A stretch of DNA of 43,899 bases, from positions 1-43,899 of the IMG/VR virus record IMGVR_UViG_3300025138_000082; one strand, given 5' to 3'. The position numbers and the translations under genes are program-made. The notes beneath the pieces were generated by a model. That model saw only the letters and a program-made list of their open reading frames with translations. It searched no databases and was not told where the DNA came from. The stretch's first letter is position 1. Each line of letters opens with the position of its first letter. Below are positions 25,336 through 33,417 of this stretch, piece by piece. Origin of the DNA: a virus.

Positions 25336-26976
25336 TTAGAGTGCCGGCGGAGCTTGTCCACCTTGCATCATGTTCATGGCAGCATCGGTAATACCTGATG
25401 CAGCAACTTGCCCCATACCTGCTCCAGCGCCTTGCGCGGCACCTTGTGCCATCGCTGCTTGAGCCTGCATCTGCATTTGCTGCATCTGTTGATCCTGCAT
25501 TCGTTCATCAGTCTCATTCTCACTACGGACCCAGTTACGCGGATCGAAGCCAAGCGAGGAGATGAGAGCGATACCATACTGGTCCCAGCGAAAGTGCTGG
25601 ATAGCCTCTGGTGGGAGATTACGTACCATCTCGCCGAGCTGCATGAGCCGGGTAAGATCGGAGTCTCGGGACAGAGCCTGAAGGCCAGTAACAATACTAA
25701 TAGATAGACGGCCATTAGTTGTAAACTCGGAGGCCAGACGTTCATCAATCTCTTCTTCACGAATCATGAGGTTGATAGTACGACGGACGATAGGCTCGAG
25801 CAGTGCTCGGGCGATAGCACTGAACGCGCCGCCGAGAACATTCTCGATTTCCATACCAAGCATACGAACTTCAGTAGCAGTCACGCGGTCGGCCGAGCGG
25901 ATACCCGCTGAGCCGAGAAGGAAGGCAGCGCCAACTTCTCTTCGCATCTGCTCGACTGCCGTTTGGGCAGCGCTGAGCTGAGGACTAAGAGATTGCGCAG
26001 GTGAGAGTGTGAACACGTCTTCTGCGCGGGCACCAATGAAGGCGCCAGTCGGGGCCAAAGCGACATCATCAATATCAGTGATTCCGGAGGGATTAACAGC
26101 CATCCAGAATGTGCTTGCAGCAGTCATACCGTCAATAAGAGACTTAGTGTATGACTCGAGCGTCTCGATGTCACCGAGGATCTCTTCGACATGGGAACGA
26201 CCGTAGTCTTCACCAGTCACACCGATCCAGCGGAGTGCCATGTATGGCAGATCAATATACTCACCTTCATCGATCATATCACCATCTGAGTCTTCAGCAT
26301 AATAATCCCAACGACCTTCCTTCTTGTTCTTAACAATGCGATGGAACTGAGCCTGATAATCAGGCAGAGCCGACATAGCATTCCAAGAAGAGGGGAAGAA
26401 GTTGTTATCATAAGCCTCGATCAGAGGGCTGGTGGGATCCTTGGGAACCCAGTCCATGTAAATAAGCTCGCTGAGCGAGCCATCAACGTCGCGACGAACG
26501 ACGTACTGATCCATACGGTAGACCTTGAACGTGAGGTTATCTTCCATGCAGACAAGGCAGTCACCATTAACGATGAGCTGCTGAAGAGCGAGGAAGAGAC
26601 TTTCACGGAGGTTTTCCGATGCCAGTTTCGTGTAAATTTGATTTGAGAGCGACTCCATGTAGGAGAACGTCTCAGGTTCTGCGGCCTCGCCGTTGGTCAG
26701 CTCGAACTTGAAGAACGGGAGATCGTTCAACGGAAGCAGAGCGGACAGCATTCGGCTAGCCATGTTAGTGACGCCTCGAGCGGCGACCGAACTAAAAGGC
26801 TTAGGCAGTTCACCATTATTGGTGATACCTTCAGGCGGCAGAAGTGAGGGAATAGTCAGAGAACTCATGTAACGAGATCGCTCCAGCTTAGTCGCTCGAA
26901 CTGAATCGAGTGATTGAAAGCGAGCAGCGAGTGTGCCATCAGTCTGATCAGTCCCTGGTTTTGCCATGTTAGCCAT
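25336..26976 (-). CDS. Portal (head-tail connector, T7 gp8-like)
   Basis: This 546-residue protein forms the dodecameric ring through which DNA enters and leaves. The length is close to T7 gp8 (536). Typical segments are VRATKLERSRYMSSLTIPSL at the N-terminus, MASRMLSALLPLNDLPFF (about residues 77-94) and EMRRE-type helices near 320 (TAVEQMRREVGAAFL) that lead into the tunnel region. The C-terminus is Gln/Met-rich (QMQQMQMQAQAA), a common low-complexity barrel extension. The position before scaffold and capsid is canonical. The start has GAGAGGTGATCT upstream. Confidence 0.93.
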   Translation of the reverse strand: MANMAKPGTDQTDGTLAARFQSLDSVRATKLERSRYMSSLTIPSLLPPEGITNNGELPKPFSSVAARGVTNMASRMLSALLPLNDLPFFKFELTNGEAAEPETFSYMESLSNQIYTKLASENLRESLFLALQQLIVNGDCLVCMEDNLTFKVYRMDQYVVRRDVDGSLSELIYMDWVPKDPTSPLIEAYDNNFFPSSWNAMSALPDYQAQFHRIVKNKKEGRWDYYAEDSDGDMIDEGEYIDLPYMALRWIGVTGEDYGRSHVEEILGDIETLESYTKSLIDGMTAASTFWMAVNPSGITDIDDVALAPTGAFIGARAEDVFTLSPAQSLSPQLSAAQTAVEQMRREVGAAFLLGSAGIRSADRVTATEVRMLGMEIENVLGGAFSAIARALLEPIVRRTINLMIREEEIDERLASEFTTNGRLSISIVTGLQALSRDSDLTRLMQLGEMVRNLPPEAIQHFRWDQYGIALISSLGFDPRNWVRSENETDERMQDQQMQQMQMQAQAAMAQGAAQGAGAGMGQVAASGITDAAMNMMQGGQAPPAL

Positions 26977-26986
26977 AGATCACCTC

Positions 26987-27337
26987 TCAGATAGGACGTG
27001 AGGTAGAGTTAGAACCACCAAGGCCTTGAGCCATGGCAGCTTGAATCGCGTCAAAGTTGACAGCGAGATCATCATCATCTTCTTCTTCACCAATAGCAGC
27101 CAGCTCGACACCGAGTGCCTTCTGTGCATTGGCCAGATCGATTTCCTGCGCACGAGTCTGCTGCTCAACGAGAGCCTGCATCTCGGCATCCTGCTTGGAG
27201 ATCTGATCTTCGAGTGCAGCGGTCTGCTGCGCCGCCTCGGCGAGCATACGGTCGTTGTCGTCCGCCTGTCGCTGAAGCTGGGCAGTCATCTCTGCATCAG
27301 AGATGCCGCCTTGAATAATTGGAGTTGCGGAACCCAT
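26987..27337 (-). CDS. Small coiled-coil protein upstream of portal
   Basis: This 116-residue, acidic protein is mostly one long helix (about residues 12-85) rich in Gln, Ala, Glu and Asp, with EEEDDDD near residue 84. The C-terminus is Ser/Thr-rich. T7 places gp7.3, a 99-residue virion/tail assembly protein, at this same place, one gene before the portal. I have no sequence match, so the similarity is positional only. A strong AAGGAGG precedes the ATG. Confidence 0.6.
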   Translation of the reverse strand: MGSATPIIQGGISDAEMTAQLQRQADDNDRMLAEAAQQTAALEDQISKQDAEMQALVEQQTRAQEIDLANAQKALGVELAAIGEEEDDDDLAVNFDAIQAAMAQGLGGSNSTSRPI

Positions 27338-27348
27338 GGGGCACCTCC

Positions 27349-28677
27349 TTACGATGGTCTAATGTCTTTAAAAGTAACGCCACCACCTGAAGTCTCGACG
27401 GCACCAGCCGAAGAGAGTGTTGACGCATATTCCTTCTTCTGCTGCTCTAGCAGCTGCTCATATTGACGAGCATCAGCCGCGGCAGTCTCTGCACGGGCAG
27501 AGTTAAGCTGGTTACGACGCATGACGTCGTTACCTTGAGAGATAGCAAGACCCTTACGCTTCTCAAACTCTGCCTCAAGTGAGGCAAGATCCTTGAAGTT
27601 CTGAGTCTCGTACCTCTTGGTGGTATCTGAGATAATCTCATTGAGGACAGCATCTCTGTCTGCATCTTGAAACAGCTGGCTACCAGAGGTGTGCCAGGTA
27701 TGTTTCTCCGCTGCAGCAGAAAAGCCTTCTTCCATTCCAGACATCTCGGCGATAGCGCGAGATTCTGCAAAGGTTTGAAGGATTCCATACTGCTCTTCGG
27801 CCTTTGTAAATTTCCTAACCATACCATTTGTGATACCAGTTCCCTGGAATACGTAGGCATCATTACGGTTTTGCATAGGTTCCAACCAACTCAGCGTCTC
27901 ATTCTTAGGATCGTAGATATCTTTCATAGAATAGCCGGTGTCGGCCTTAAGTTCTGTTTCAATATCACTAATGATAGAGTTCTGGCGATCTTTAAAGTCC
28001 TGTCGGACCATAGCATCAACAGAACCAGCAATATCCTGCTTGGCAGGATTGAAAGTGTCCTGCTGGCCAACGCGCTTGTTGGTCAGAGGATCAATGAACG
28101 AGGTGTCCACAGCCATCTGTTCAGGCGCCTTAACGTTCTTGAGTTCATTCAGCATTCTGCTAGTTTCCTGCATCTGCCGTTGGGCAGCCACAGAGTAAGC
28201 ACCTAGCGAAGAAGCGGACTGGTTGGTCTGCATCTTAAGCTTAGAACTTTCTAGCTGAGTCTGAAGATCAGAGAACTTTGCACTTTCAGTACTACTAGCA
28301 GTGTGGAGAGCATCCATCTCTGCAGAGAACCTATTACCTTCCTCCACAAACTCTCCGTAGAGATCTGCTGATTGTCCCATACGCTGCGAGCTATATCTAC
28401 GAGAAGCATTAAGACCTGCATGGGAGCGGAGCCCGTCTGCTTCACGCATGAAATACAACGCATCGTCATTCATCCTTCCGTGCTTACCCATGTGCTGGGT
28501 TCGCCGTAGGTCCTCGTTATAGTCACCGGTTAGAACGCCGGCTGTAAATTGGTAGAAGGTATCACTTTCATCAACCTTCGAATTAGCTACTCGGTCCATA
28601 CGTGCTTCAGTCTGACTAGTCTTATAGCCACTGTAGGCGTAGTAATCATTGAATAGATTTGAGAATTCCTCAGGCAT
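27349..28677 (-). CDS. Helical structural protein, possibly virion internal
   Basis: This 442-residue protein is largely helical and polar. It has many Gln, Ser, Asp and Met residues and no transmembrane segment or enzyme motif that I recognise. The last 60 residues are a probable coiled coil (DARQYEQLLEQQKKEY) followed by a Gly/Ser-rich end. It lies immediately upstream of the coiled-coil gene and portal, inside the structural block. It may be a virion-associated or ejection protein. GGGAGG lies 6 bases before the ATG. Confidence 0.55.
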   Translation of the reverse strand: MPEEFSNLFNDYYAYSGYKTSQTEARMDRVANSKVDESDTFYQFTAGVLTGDYNEDLRRTQHMGKHGRMNDDALYFMREADGLRSHAGLNASRRYSSQRMGQSADLYGEFVEEGNRFSAEMDALHTASSTESAKFSDLQTQLESSKLKMQTNQSASSLGAYSVAAQRQMQETSRMLNELKNVKAPEQMAVDTSFIDPLTNKRVGQQDTFNPAKQDIAGSVDAMVRQDFKDRQNSIISDIETELKADTGYSMKDIYDPKNETLSWLEPMQNRNDAYVFQGTGITNGMVRKFTKAEEQYGILQTFAESRAIAEMSGMEEGFSAAAEKHTWHTSGSQLFQDADRDAVLNEIISDTTKRYETQNFKDLASLEAEFEKRKGLAISQGNDVMRRNQLNSARAETAAADARQYEQLLEQQKKEYASTLSSAGAVETSGGGVTFKDIRPS

Positions 28678-28873
28678 TGCTACCTCCCTTCATATACTTA
28701 ATGTACATCTGATCAAGTTGTGCAAGAACATGTAGTTGCCCAGCCAGGTATGCCTGCTGTCTCGCAATCTGTTCACTGGTAGCAGAGCTATCGTAATCAG
28801 TTGTCTGGATTAGCGTCCGCAGCTCTTTTGCTGCTTCCTCTAGGCTTGGCATTGAGCTTTTTCTCGAGTTCAT
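28670..28873 (-). CDS. Small hypothetical protein
   Basis: This protein has 67 residues from the ATG at 28873. That start was chosen because AGGAG sits 7 bases upstream; other in-frame ATGs lack such a site. The product is helical and polar, with EEAAKELRTLIQ and a Gln/Ala/Leu-rich stretch. It overlaps the previous gene by 77 bases in another frame and the next structural gene by 8 bases. The dense overlap is usual for this genome. No family is recognised. Confidence 0.5.
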   Translation of the reverse strand: MNSRKSSMPSLEEAAKELRTLIQTTDYDSSATSEQIARQQAYLAGQLHVLAQLDQMYIKYMKGGSNA

Positions 28874-28994
28874 TAACACGCTCCTGTAGGAGTTCAATCA
28901 GTTCAGTAAAGTCTTTAATAATTAGACGGAGTTCTCCGCCAGAGACCTGCCCGCCACGAGCGAGCTTGGCCTTCATAAGTTCGAGTTTATTCAT
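28797..28994 (-). CDS. Small coiled-coil hypothetical protein
   Basis: This 65-residue protein starts at 28994 in an ATGA overlap with the RNR stop. It has a basic N-terminus, a central Leu-rich heptad helix (about residues 25-48: IKDFTELIELLQERVNELEK) and a charged C-terminus. It is probably an oligomeric accessory protein. No family is recognised. Coupling to RNR suggests it is made at the same time, but not that it acts with RNR. Confidence 0.6.
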   Translation of the reverse strand: MNKLELMKAKLARGGQVSGGELRLIIKDFTELIELLQERVNELEKKLNAKPRGSSKRAADANPDN

Positions 28995-30883
28995 TGGTTA
29001 TCCTTTCCGGATTCGATATCCACCACCTCGCACGAGCCACCGGCGCATGCCAGAGTCTGTGCAGATTTGGTGTTATCTTCGGTTTCGTACTCACTGAGCT
29101 TGTTCCAGTCAATGACTGGGAAAGCAGCAATAAGCACTTCGTATTGTTCCTTCGTGATCTCTTCGTACGGAGCCTGCTTGTACACATGCTCAGAGCGAGG
29201 AAGGAAGGACAGACCCTGAGCGATCTCCCAGTGGGAGCCGTAGAGCTCGGCACCAAGTGCCATGAACTCCTCAGGACGATACTCAATAGTAACCGACGGG
29301 TTATGGTCGGTCCAGTTGTTCTTAATATGAGCCCAGTCTTCTAGCATGTCGTGGGCTGTACCTCGGGTCGCGGGACCGTCGTAGCCGACAACAAAGTCAA
29401 AGACAAAGGTGTTGGTGGGGTTGTTTGCACAGTCCTCACCAGGTACTCCAGCATCAGCCATCAGCTGGTACAGTGGATCCTTCTTGTCACAGCGGACACG
29501 ACGGATGTAGTACGGAGCGTAACGATGGTGAATACCAGAACTGGAATCCACAAGACAGGACACGGTGCCCGAAGGCTTGACCGTAGTGACTGCCTTAGAA
29601 GTCTCGATATCAAGCTTTGCAGCCCAGTATTCGTTGACCCTCTTGGCTTCCTTACGAGCCGCTTCGAGTGTCTTCTGATTGAAGACCAGTTCGCGGTTAT
29701 CTTGGATACCAGTAAGTGAGACACCCAGCAGCCGCTCCTCTTGCGAGTTACGCTGCCAAGCCTTCCTAAGGTAGGGGAAGTGAGTACACTTAGACTGGAC
29801 CGTGCCGATGATCGAAGCGATCTCGACTCGCTGCATGAGATCAGTAGCGTCCATATCAGGCCGAACCACGACTTCCGTCAGGTTACAGAACTGGTTAGGA
29901 CGGAGAGTGATCTCACCACAGGGGTTAGTACCGAAGTTGTGCTCAGGATCTCGTCCGATATCAGCCGAGCAGAGCTTAGCAGCTTCACGATTGAAGAGGC
30001 CACGCTCGCCAGAGTAGCTACGATAGATCGAGAGCCACTCTTCCATGAACACATCCATCTCTGGCTTCTCAGTATAAGCAGCCGAGTTGTTGGCGAGGGC
30101 TCGATACGGGTGAGCCTCCCACCAGTTGCCGGACTTGGCACGAGCCATCTCGTGGTCATCCAGATCCGACAGGGAGATCATAGCCGAGCGACGAACGCCA
30201 CCGACGATGACCGAGTTGGCAATGACACAAGCCATGTCATGCACTTCAATAGGACGAAGACGTCGGCCGCGTGCATTGTACATCGTGTTCGTGATGAACC
30301 GCATACAATCTTCGAGCGGCACTGGGCCACTTGCACGACCACCGAAAGTCTTCAGGCGTGCTCCCGCAGGGCGCACACCAGACACATCCCACGTAGGGTG
30401 GACACCACCGAGAAGGTTGGAGAGCAATGCCTTCACGGCATCTGCCCAACCAGCCTTCGAGTCCTTCACCTTAATGACGACTGAATCGTCTCGAGTGATG
30501 TCTTCGGGGATGATACTCCACTTGTCGATAACACGGCGCTCGACTGAGTAGCCGACACCAGTACCGCACATGAGGATGTAGAGGAGCTCGGCCAACGCGA
30601 TAGGCGAGTCGAGCTCGAGGTATGAACAGTTATATACACAGGTGTTATCTCGGTCCGCAGCGGGACCAGCGGTCATGAGAGCACGCATGCTCGGCATAAC
30701 CTCGAGATTAAGGACAGCCTCGCGGATGTCCACGCGATCGGAGATCTCGGGTGCCTTAGTAAGCATCCAATCCCACCATCGGTCTACAGTTTCGACCCAG
30801 TCCTCGCGGCGACCGAGGTCGTCTCGCCAGCGGGCATATTTAGATTGATGAATAAAAGTCTGAAAGGGTGAAAAATTAGCCAT
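28991..30883 (-). CDS. nrdJ: Class II (B12-dependent) ribonucleotide reductase
   Basis: This 630-residue single-chain enzyme reduces ribonucleotides to deoxyribonucleotides with an adenosylcobalamin-derived thiyl radical. Active-site motifs are clear: NCSYL near residue 85 (first redox Cys, Cys86), NPCGE (320-324, thiyl Cys322 and general-acid Glu324) and FCNLTEV (second redox Cys333, 11 residues later, as in the monomeric Lactobacillus enzyme). A C-terminal CAGGSC (613-618) is the swinging dithiol that re-reduces the active site. It is shorter than the Lactobacillus enzyme (739 residues). The gene supplies dNTPs for phage DNA and follows dUTPase with a one-base stop/start overlap (TAATG). 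Confidence 0.93.
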   Translation of the reverse strand: MANFSPFQTFIHQSKYARWRDDLGRREDWVETVDRWWDWMLTKAPEISDRVDIREAVLNLEVMPSMRALMTAGPAADRDNTCVYNCSYLELDSPIALAELLYILMCGTGVGYSVERRVIDKWSIIPEDITRDDSVVIKVKDSKAGWADAVKALLSNLLGGVHPTWDVSGVRPAGARLKTFGGRASGPVPLEDCMRFITNTMYNARGRRLRPIEVHDMACVIANSVIVGGVRRSAMISLSDLDDHEMARAKSGNWWEAHPYRALANNSAAYTEKPEMDVFMEEWLSIYRSYSGERGLFNREAAKLCSADIGRDPEHNFGTNPCGEITLRPNQFCNLTEVVVRPDMDATDLMQRVEIASIIGTVQSKCTHFPYLRKAWQRNSQEERLLGVSLTGIQDNRELVFNQKTLEAARKEAKRVNEYWAAKLDIETSKAVTTVKPSGTVSCLVDSSSGIHHRYAPYYIRRVRCDKKDPLYQLMADAGVPGEDCANNPTNTFVFDFVVGYDGPATRGTAHDMLEDWAHIKNNWTDHNPSVTIEYRPEEFMALGAELYGSHWEIAQGLSFLPRSEHVYKQAPYEEITKEQYEVLIAAFPVIDWNKLSEYETEDNTKSAQTLACAGGSCEVVDIESGKDNQ

Positions 30884-31296
30884 TAGTTGTCTCCGCTCGA
30901 GCCAAAGCCATCAGTGTCTCGAGCAGTTGAGGACAGGTCCTCGAGGCTTTTACACTTAGTAATAGATGTGATACAAGGTACGACGACCAGCTGACCAACG
31001 CGGTCACCTACATTGAGGCGCAACTGTGCCTTGATAGGATGGGGGTCTCGTACCATAATGATTTCGCCACGGTAATCAGAGTCAATGACTCCACACGTGT
31101 TGGCGAGCTGGAATCCCTTGATTCCCCAAGATGAGCGGGGCAGCAAAAGCCCTACATGATACTTGGGAATCTCAACGTGGACGCCAGTGAGAAGGCGGTC
31201 ACCTTCAATAGTGTTAATAAAGAGATCCAAACCTGCCGAACCATCAGTTGCGGTCAGGGGATCGAACTTACCAGTAGTATAATATTTAATAGTCAT
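30883..31296 (-). CDS. dut: dUTPase
   Basis: This 137-residue trimeric-type dUTPase hydrolyses dUTP to dUMP and keeps uracil out of phage DNA. All five motifs are present: DGSAGLDLF (18-26), PRSSWGIKG, NTCGVIDSDYRGEI (Asp is the catalytic base), GDRVGQLVVVP and the C-terminal RDTDGFGSSG that closes over the substrate. The length is normal. It is the first gene after the 24-bp putative promoter at 31327-31350, with a strong AAGGAG before the ATG. Confidence 0.95.
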   Translation of the reverse strand: MTIKYYTTGKFDPLTATDGSAGLDLFINTIEGDRLLTGVHVEIPKYHVGLLLPRSSWGIKGFQLANTCGVIDSDYRGEIIMVRDPHPIKAQLRLNVGDRVGQLVVVPCITSITKCKSLEDLSSTARDTDGFGSSGDN

Positions 31297-31326
31297 AATG
31301 TATTGCTCCTTAGCTTCCTTAGGTGT

Positions 31327-31350
31327 TATCTCTACTTACGTATTTAGTGT
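31327..31350 (-). promoter_or_regulatory. Putative phage RNA polymerase promoter (copy 2)
   Basis: This 24-bp sequence, whose minus-strand core reads TAAATACGTAAGTAGAGATA, recurs perfectly at 41800-41823. Both copies lie in short gaps, point the same way as the genes and are followed by a leader with a strong ribosome site. T7 promoters share an AATACG block and a purine-rich GAGA start region, though the spacing differs. This copy overlaps the end of the exonuclease gene and precedes dUTPase. I infer a promoter for dUTPase, RNR and the late genes. Confidence 0.7.
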
Positions 31351-32096
31351 AGCCCCTTAAATGGGCCATTCCAGTCGCAAATCCTGAGGATACGAGCACA
31401 AGCTCGCATTGCCTCACAGTACTCCTCGGTCAGTCCTTTCTGGTCATACATAACCCGAACGGCTACCGAGTAGTCTCTAGGGCTGAACTTCTTCAGCCAT
31501 CTGTAAGCCTTAGCCGGGCCTATGCCGTCAATACCAGCGAAGTTGTCTGTCTTATCGCCGGTAAGCCACTGCTTATGGAACTCGAGATCCGCGTTCCAAG
31601 GTGTCTGAAAAATTTCCTCAGCTTCGTGGGTGACCCTAGACCTGGTACCATCCTCATTCTTCTTACCAGGATGGCTGTACTCCGGCCGGAAATGCCAGCC
31701 GGGTACAGACATTAGATCCTTATCGAGCGTCACAGCGATAGCCTTGCCATCTGATGCTGCGATGCCCATAAGGTCATCTGCCTCAAGAGTTGGTACGAAC
31801 TTATCACGTAGGACATCTTCTGCTAAGAGTTCCTTCGCATATGAGATCCTCGCACTGAGAACCTCGTCGACCGTAATCTTGTCACGTGAAGCCTTGTATT
31901 CAGGCCAGTGATCACGTCTATAGTTGTCTGCCCGTTCGGCTGAGCGGGCGATGTACACATGCTTGACACCTGGAGGCGTCCAAGCTCTAATCCGCTGCCG
32001 CAAGAACATTGGCAGCTCTTCTGCATCTGAGCACACATAAGCCGAAAGGTGTGCAATCATGTCGCCATCAAGAATGGCTGTAGTTGGTCTCTTCAT
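31344..32096 (-). CDS. 5'-3' exonuclease (FEN family, T7 gp6-like)
   Basis: This 250-residue protein removes RNA primers and degrades host DNA in T7-like infection. Metal-binding acids of the PIN/FEN fold are present: Asp10 in ILDGDMIA, EADD (105-108), LDKD (124-127) and TGDKTDN (179-185). A helix-hairpin-helix follows (GIDGIGPAKAYRWL, 188-201) for duplex DNA. T7 gp6 has 300 residues. The start overlaps the dNMP kinase stop as ATGA. Confidence 0.92.
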   Translation of the reverse strand: MKRPTTAILDGDMIAHLSAYVCSDAEELPMFLRQRIRAWTPPGVKHVYIARSAERADNYRRDHWPEYKASRDKITVDEVLSARISYAKELLAEDVLRDKFVPTLEADDLMGIAASDGKAIAVTLDKDLMSVPGWHFRPEYSHPGKKNEDGTRSRVTHEAEEIFQTPWNADLEFHKQWLTGDKTDNFAGIDGIGPAKAYRWLKKFSPRDYSVAVRVMYDQKGLTEEYCEAMRACARILRICDWNGPFKGLH

Positions 32097-32956
32097 CAGA
32101 AGTCCTCCTCGTCACCGGGGAGGTGATCGTCGTCAAGTTCATTAAACAGAATGTCCAGTGGAGAGATCTCTCCAGATTCAAGACCTTCAATAAGCTCGGT
32201 GAGCGTATCTTCGATATCCTTCTTCGAACTATCAGAAAGATCAGGATCCTCCTGAGCGAGATCAATTGCATCTTCGAAGCCAGCAATCATCTCCTCGACT
32301 TGGATATCAGCCCTGAAGATCCGGCAGCTCGAGCAAGAACACTGGAAAGAGTACCGTGAGGGGTTAGTCCCACAGAAGTTATCAAGCCTCTCCAAGAGCT
32401 TCTTCTCAAACGTCTTTTCGTCCTTGTCATTATAAACAAGCCACGTGTAAAGATCATCATAGTCAGGGCGTCCTGCTTCTACGTGCTGATTCATCCACTC
32501 GGATTCGTGAGCACGCCACTTGCCATCAGCCAACTCATTGGTACGTGTACCAAGGAAGATGAATACGGATACACCAGCCCAAGCCTTAACGAGCTCAAGT
32601 TCGTTCTGGAACCGTACATCATCAATGATAACGAGACGCTCAGTGAACAAAGGATCAGTGCACTTAGCTTCTTCAAGTTCAATTTCCTTGAGCTTAGCAT
32701 TCATGATATCAACCCACTTACCAGGGCGACCTTCATCAGCAATAGCCTGACACCGCTCGCGGTACAGGTCATGCTTTTCGTTCTTGAATATACGCCAGTC
32801 AGTATAGCCAGCTTCTTTAGCTGCCTGCTCACGGACGGGATCTGCGAACGAAATCCTGATAGGCTTACAATCGAGGTTGATACTCTCGATCTCAACAAAG
32901 TCTGCGGCGGTGGTCTTTCCGCTTCCTGCCATGCCACCAAATCCAAGTACAAACAT
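32096..32956 (-). CDS. Deoxynucleoside monophosphate kinase with acidic C-terminal extension
   Basis: This protein has 286 residues from the ATG at 32956, which follows AAGGAG by 8 bases; a TTG two codons earlier is less likely. The P-loop is GMAGSGKTT (8-16). Later segments such as RISFADPVREQA and LVIIDDVRFQNEL match the dNMP kinase family (T4 gene 1 type), which phosphorylates dNMPs to dNDPs. After the kinase core (about residue 200) there is an extra domain with a Cys cluster (CSCSSC) and an acidic helix. It ends in DDDHLPGDEEDF, which resembles the acidic C-terminal tails of phage SSB and helicase. Confidence 0.85.
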   Translation of the reverse strand: MFVLGFGGMAGSGKTTAADFVEIESINLDCKPIRISFADPVREQAAKEAGYTDWRIFKNEKHDLYRERCQAIADEGRPGKWVDIMNAKLKEIELEEAKCTDPLFTERLVIIDDVRFQNELELVKAWAGVSVFIFLGTRTNELADGKWRAHESEWMNQHVEAGRPDYDDLYTWLVYNDKDEKTFEKKLLERLDNFCGTNPSRYSFQCSCSSCRIFRADIQVEEMIAGFEDAIDLAQEDPDLSDSSKKDIEDTLTELIEGLESGEISPLDILFNELDDDHLPGDEEDF

Positions 32957-33417
32957 CAGCAAGTCTCCTTGATAAACTCGCTAACGAGCCTATTTGGGTA
33001 GAACGTCTCTTTAGTAGGGACGTTAAGAAAATTAAGGATTTCCGAGCAGAGCTGAGTACAGCAAGCCGGAGTCTTCAAGCCGAGATGTCGGCCAACATGG
33101 TGGAACAGAAAGCACTTGACTACGCTACCCGGCTGGGTAGCCTTCCAGTGGTTTGCTCTCTGCTTGATGTAGTCGATCTGATACCCGTCAATCGGGATCT
33201 CACGACTTTTCCACAGTTCAACGTTATGAATCTTATGGACTGCGGAAGTTCTAACCCAAGTATCCGTGGGTAGATACGAGACGTATAGTTCCTTACTAGC
33301 CTCTCCATGGGTGTTTACGCGAATAGATACATGAGTAATGGAGGAGTTGGTAGCACGCATAACCTGCTTGCCAATCCAACCGCCCCAACCATATGCAACA
33401 AGTTGATAAGTAGACAT
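32956..33417 (-). CDS. Permuted papain-like (YiiX-type, NlpC/P60 clan) protein
   Basis: This protein has 153 residues from the ATG at 33417, which overlaps the DNA polymerase stop as ATGA. The N-terminal part WIGKQVMRATNSSITHVSI (14-32) puts a His in the order seen in circularly permuted NlpC/P60 enzymes such as YiiX and YaeF. Near the C-terminus CCTQLCSEIL (119-128) supplies a candidate nucleophile (Cys124 with CSE, or Cys120). These enzymes are amidases, peptidases or acyl hydrolases. It could be the endolysin equivalent of T7 gp3.5 or act on a host protein or lipid. There is no signal peptide. Family membership is inferred from motif order only. Confidence 0.55.
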   Translation of the reverse strand: MSTYQLVAYGWGGWIGKQVMRATNSSITHVSIRVNTHGEASKELYVSYLPTDTWVRTSAVHKIHNVELWKSREIPIDGYQIDYIKQRANHWKATQPGSVVKCFLFHHVGRHLGLKTPACCTQLCSEILNFLNVPTKETFYPNRLVSEFIKETC

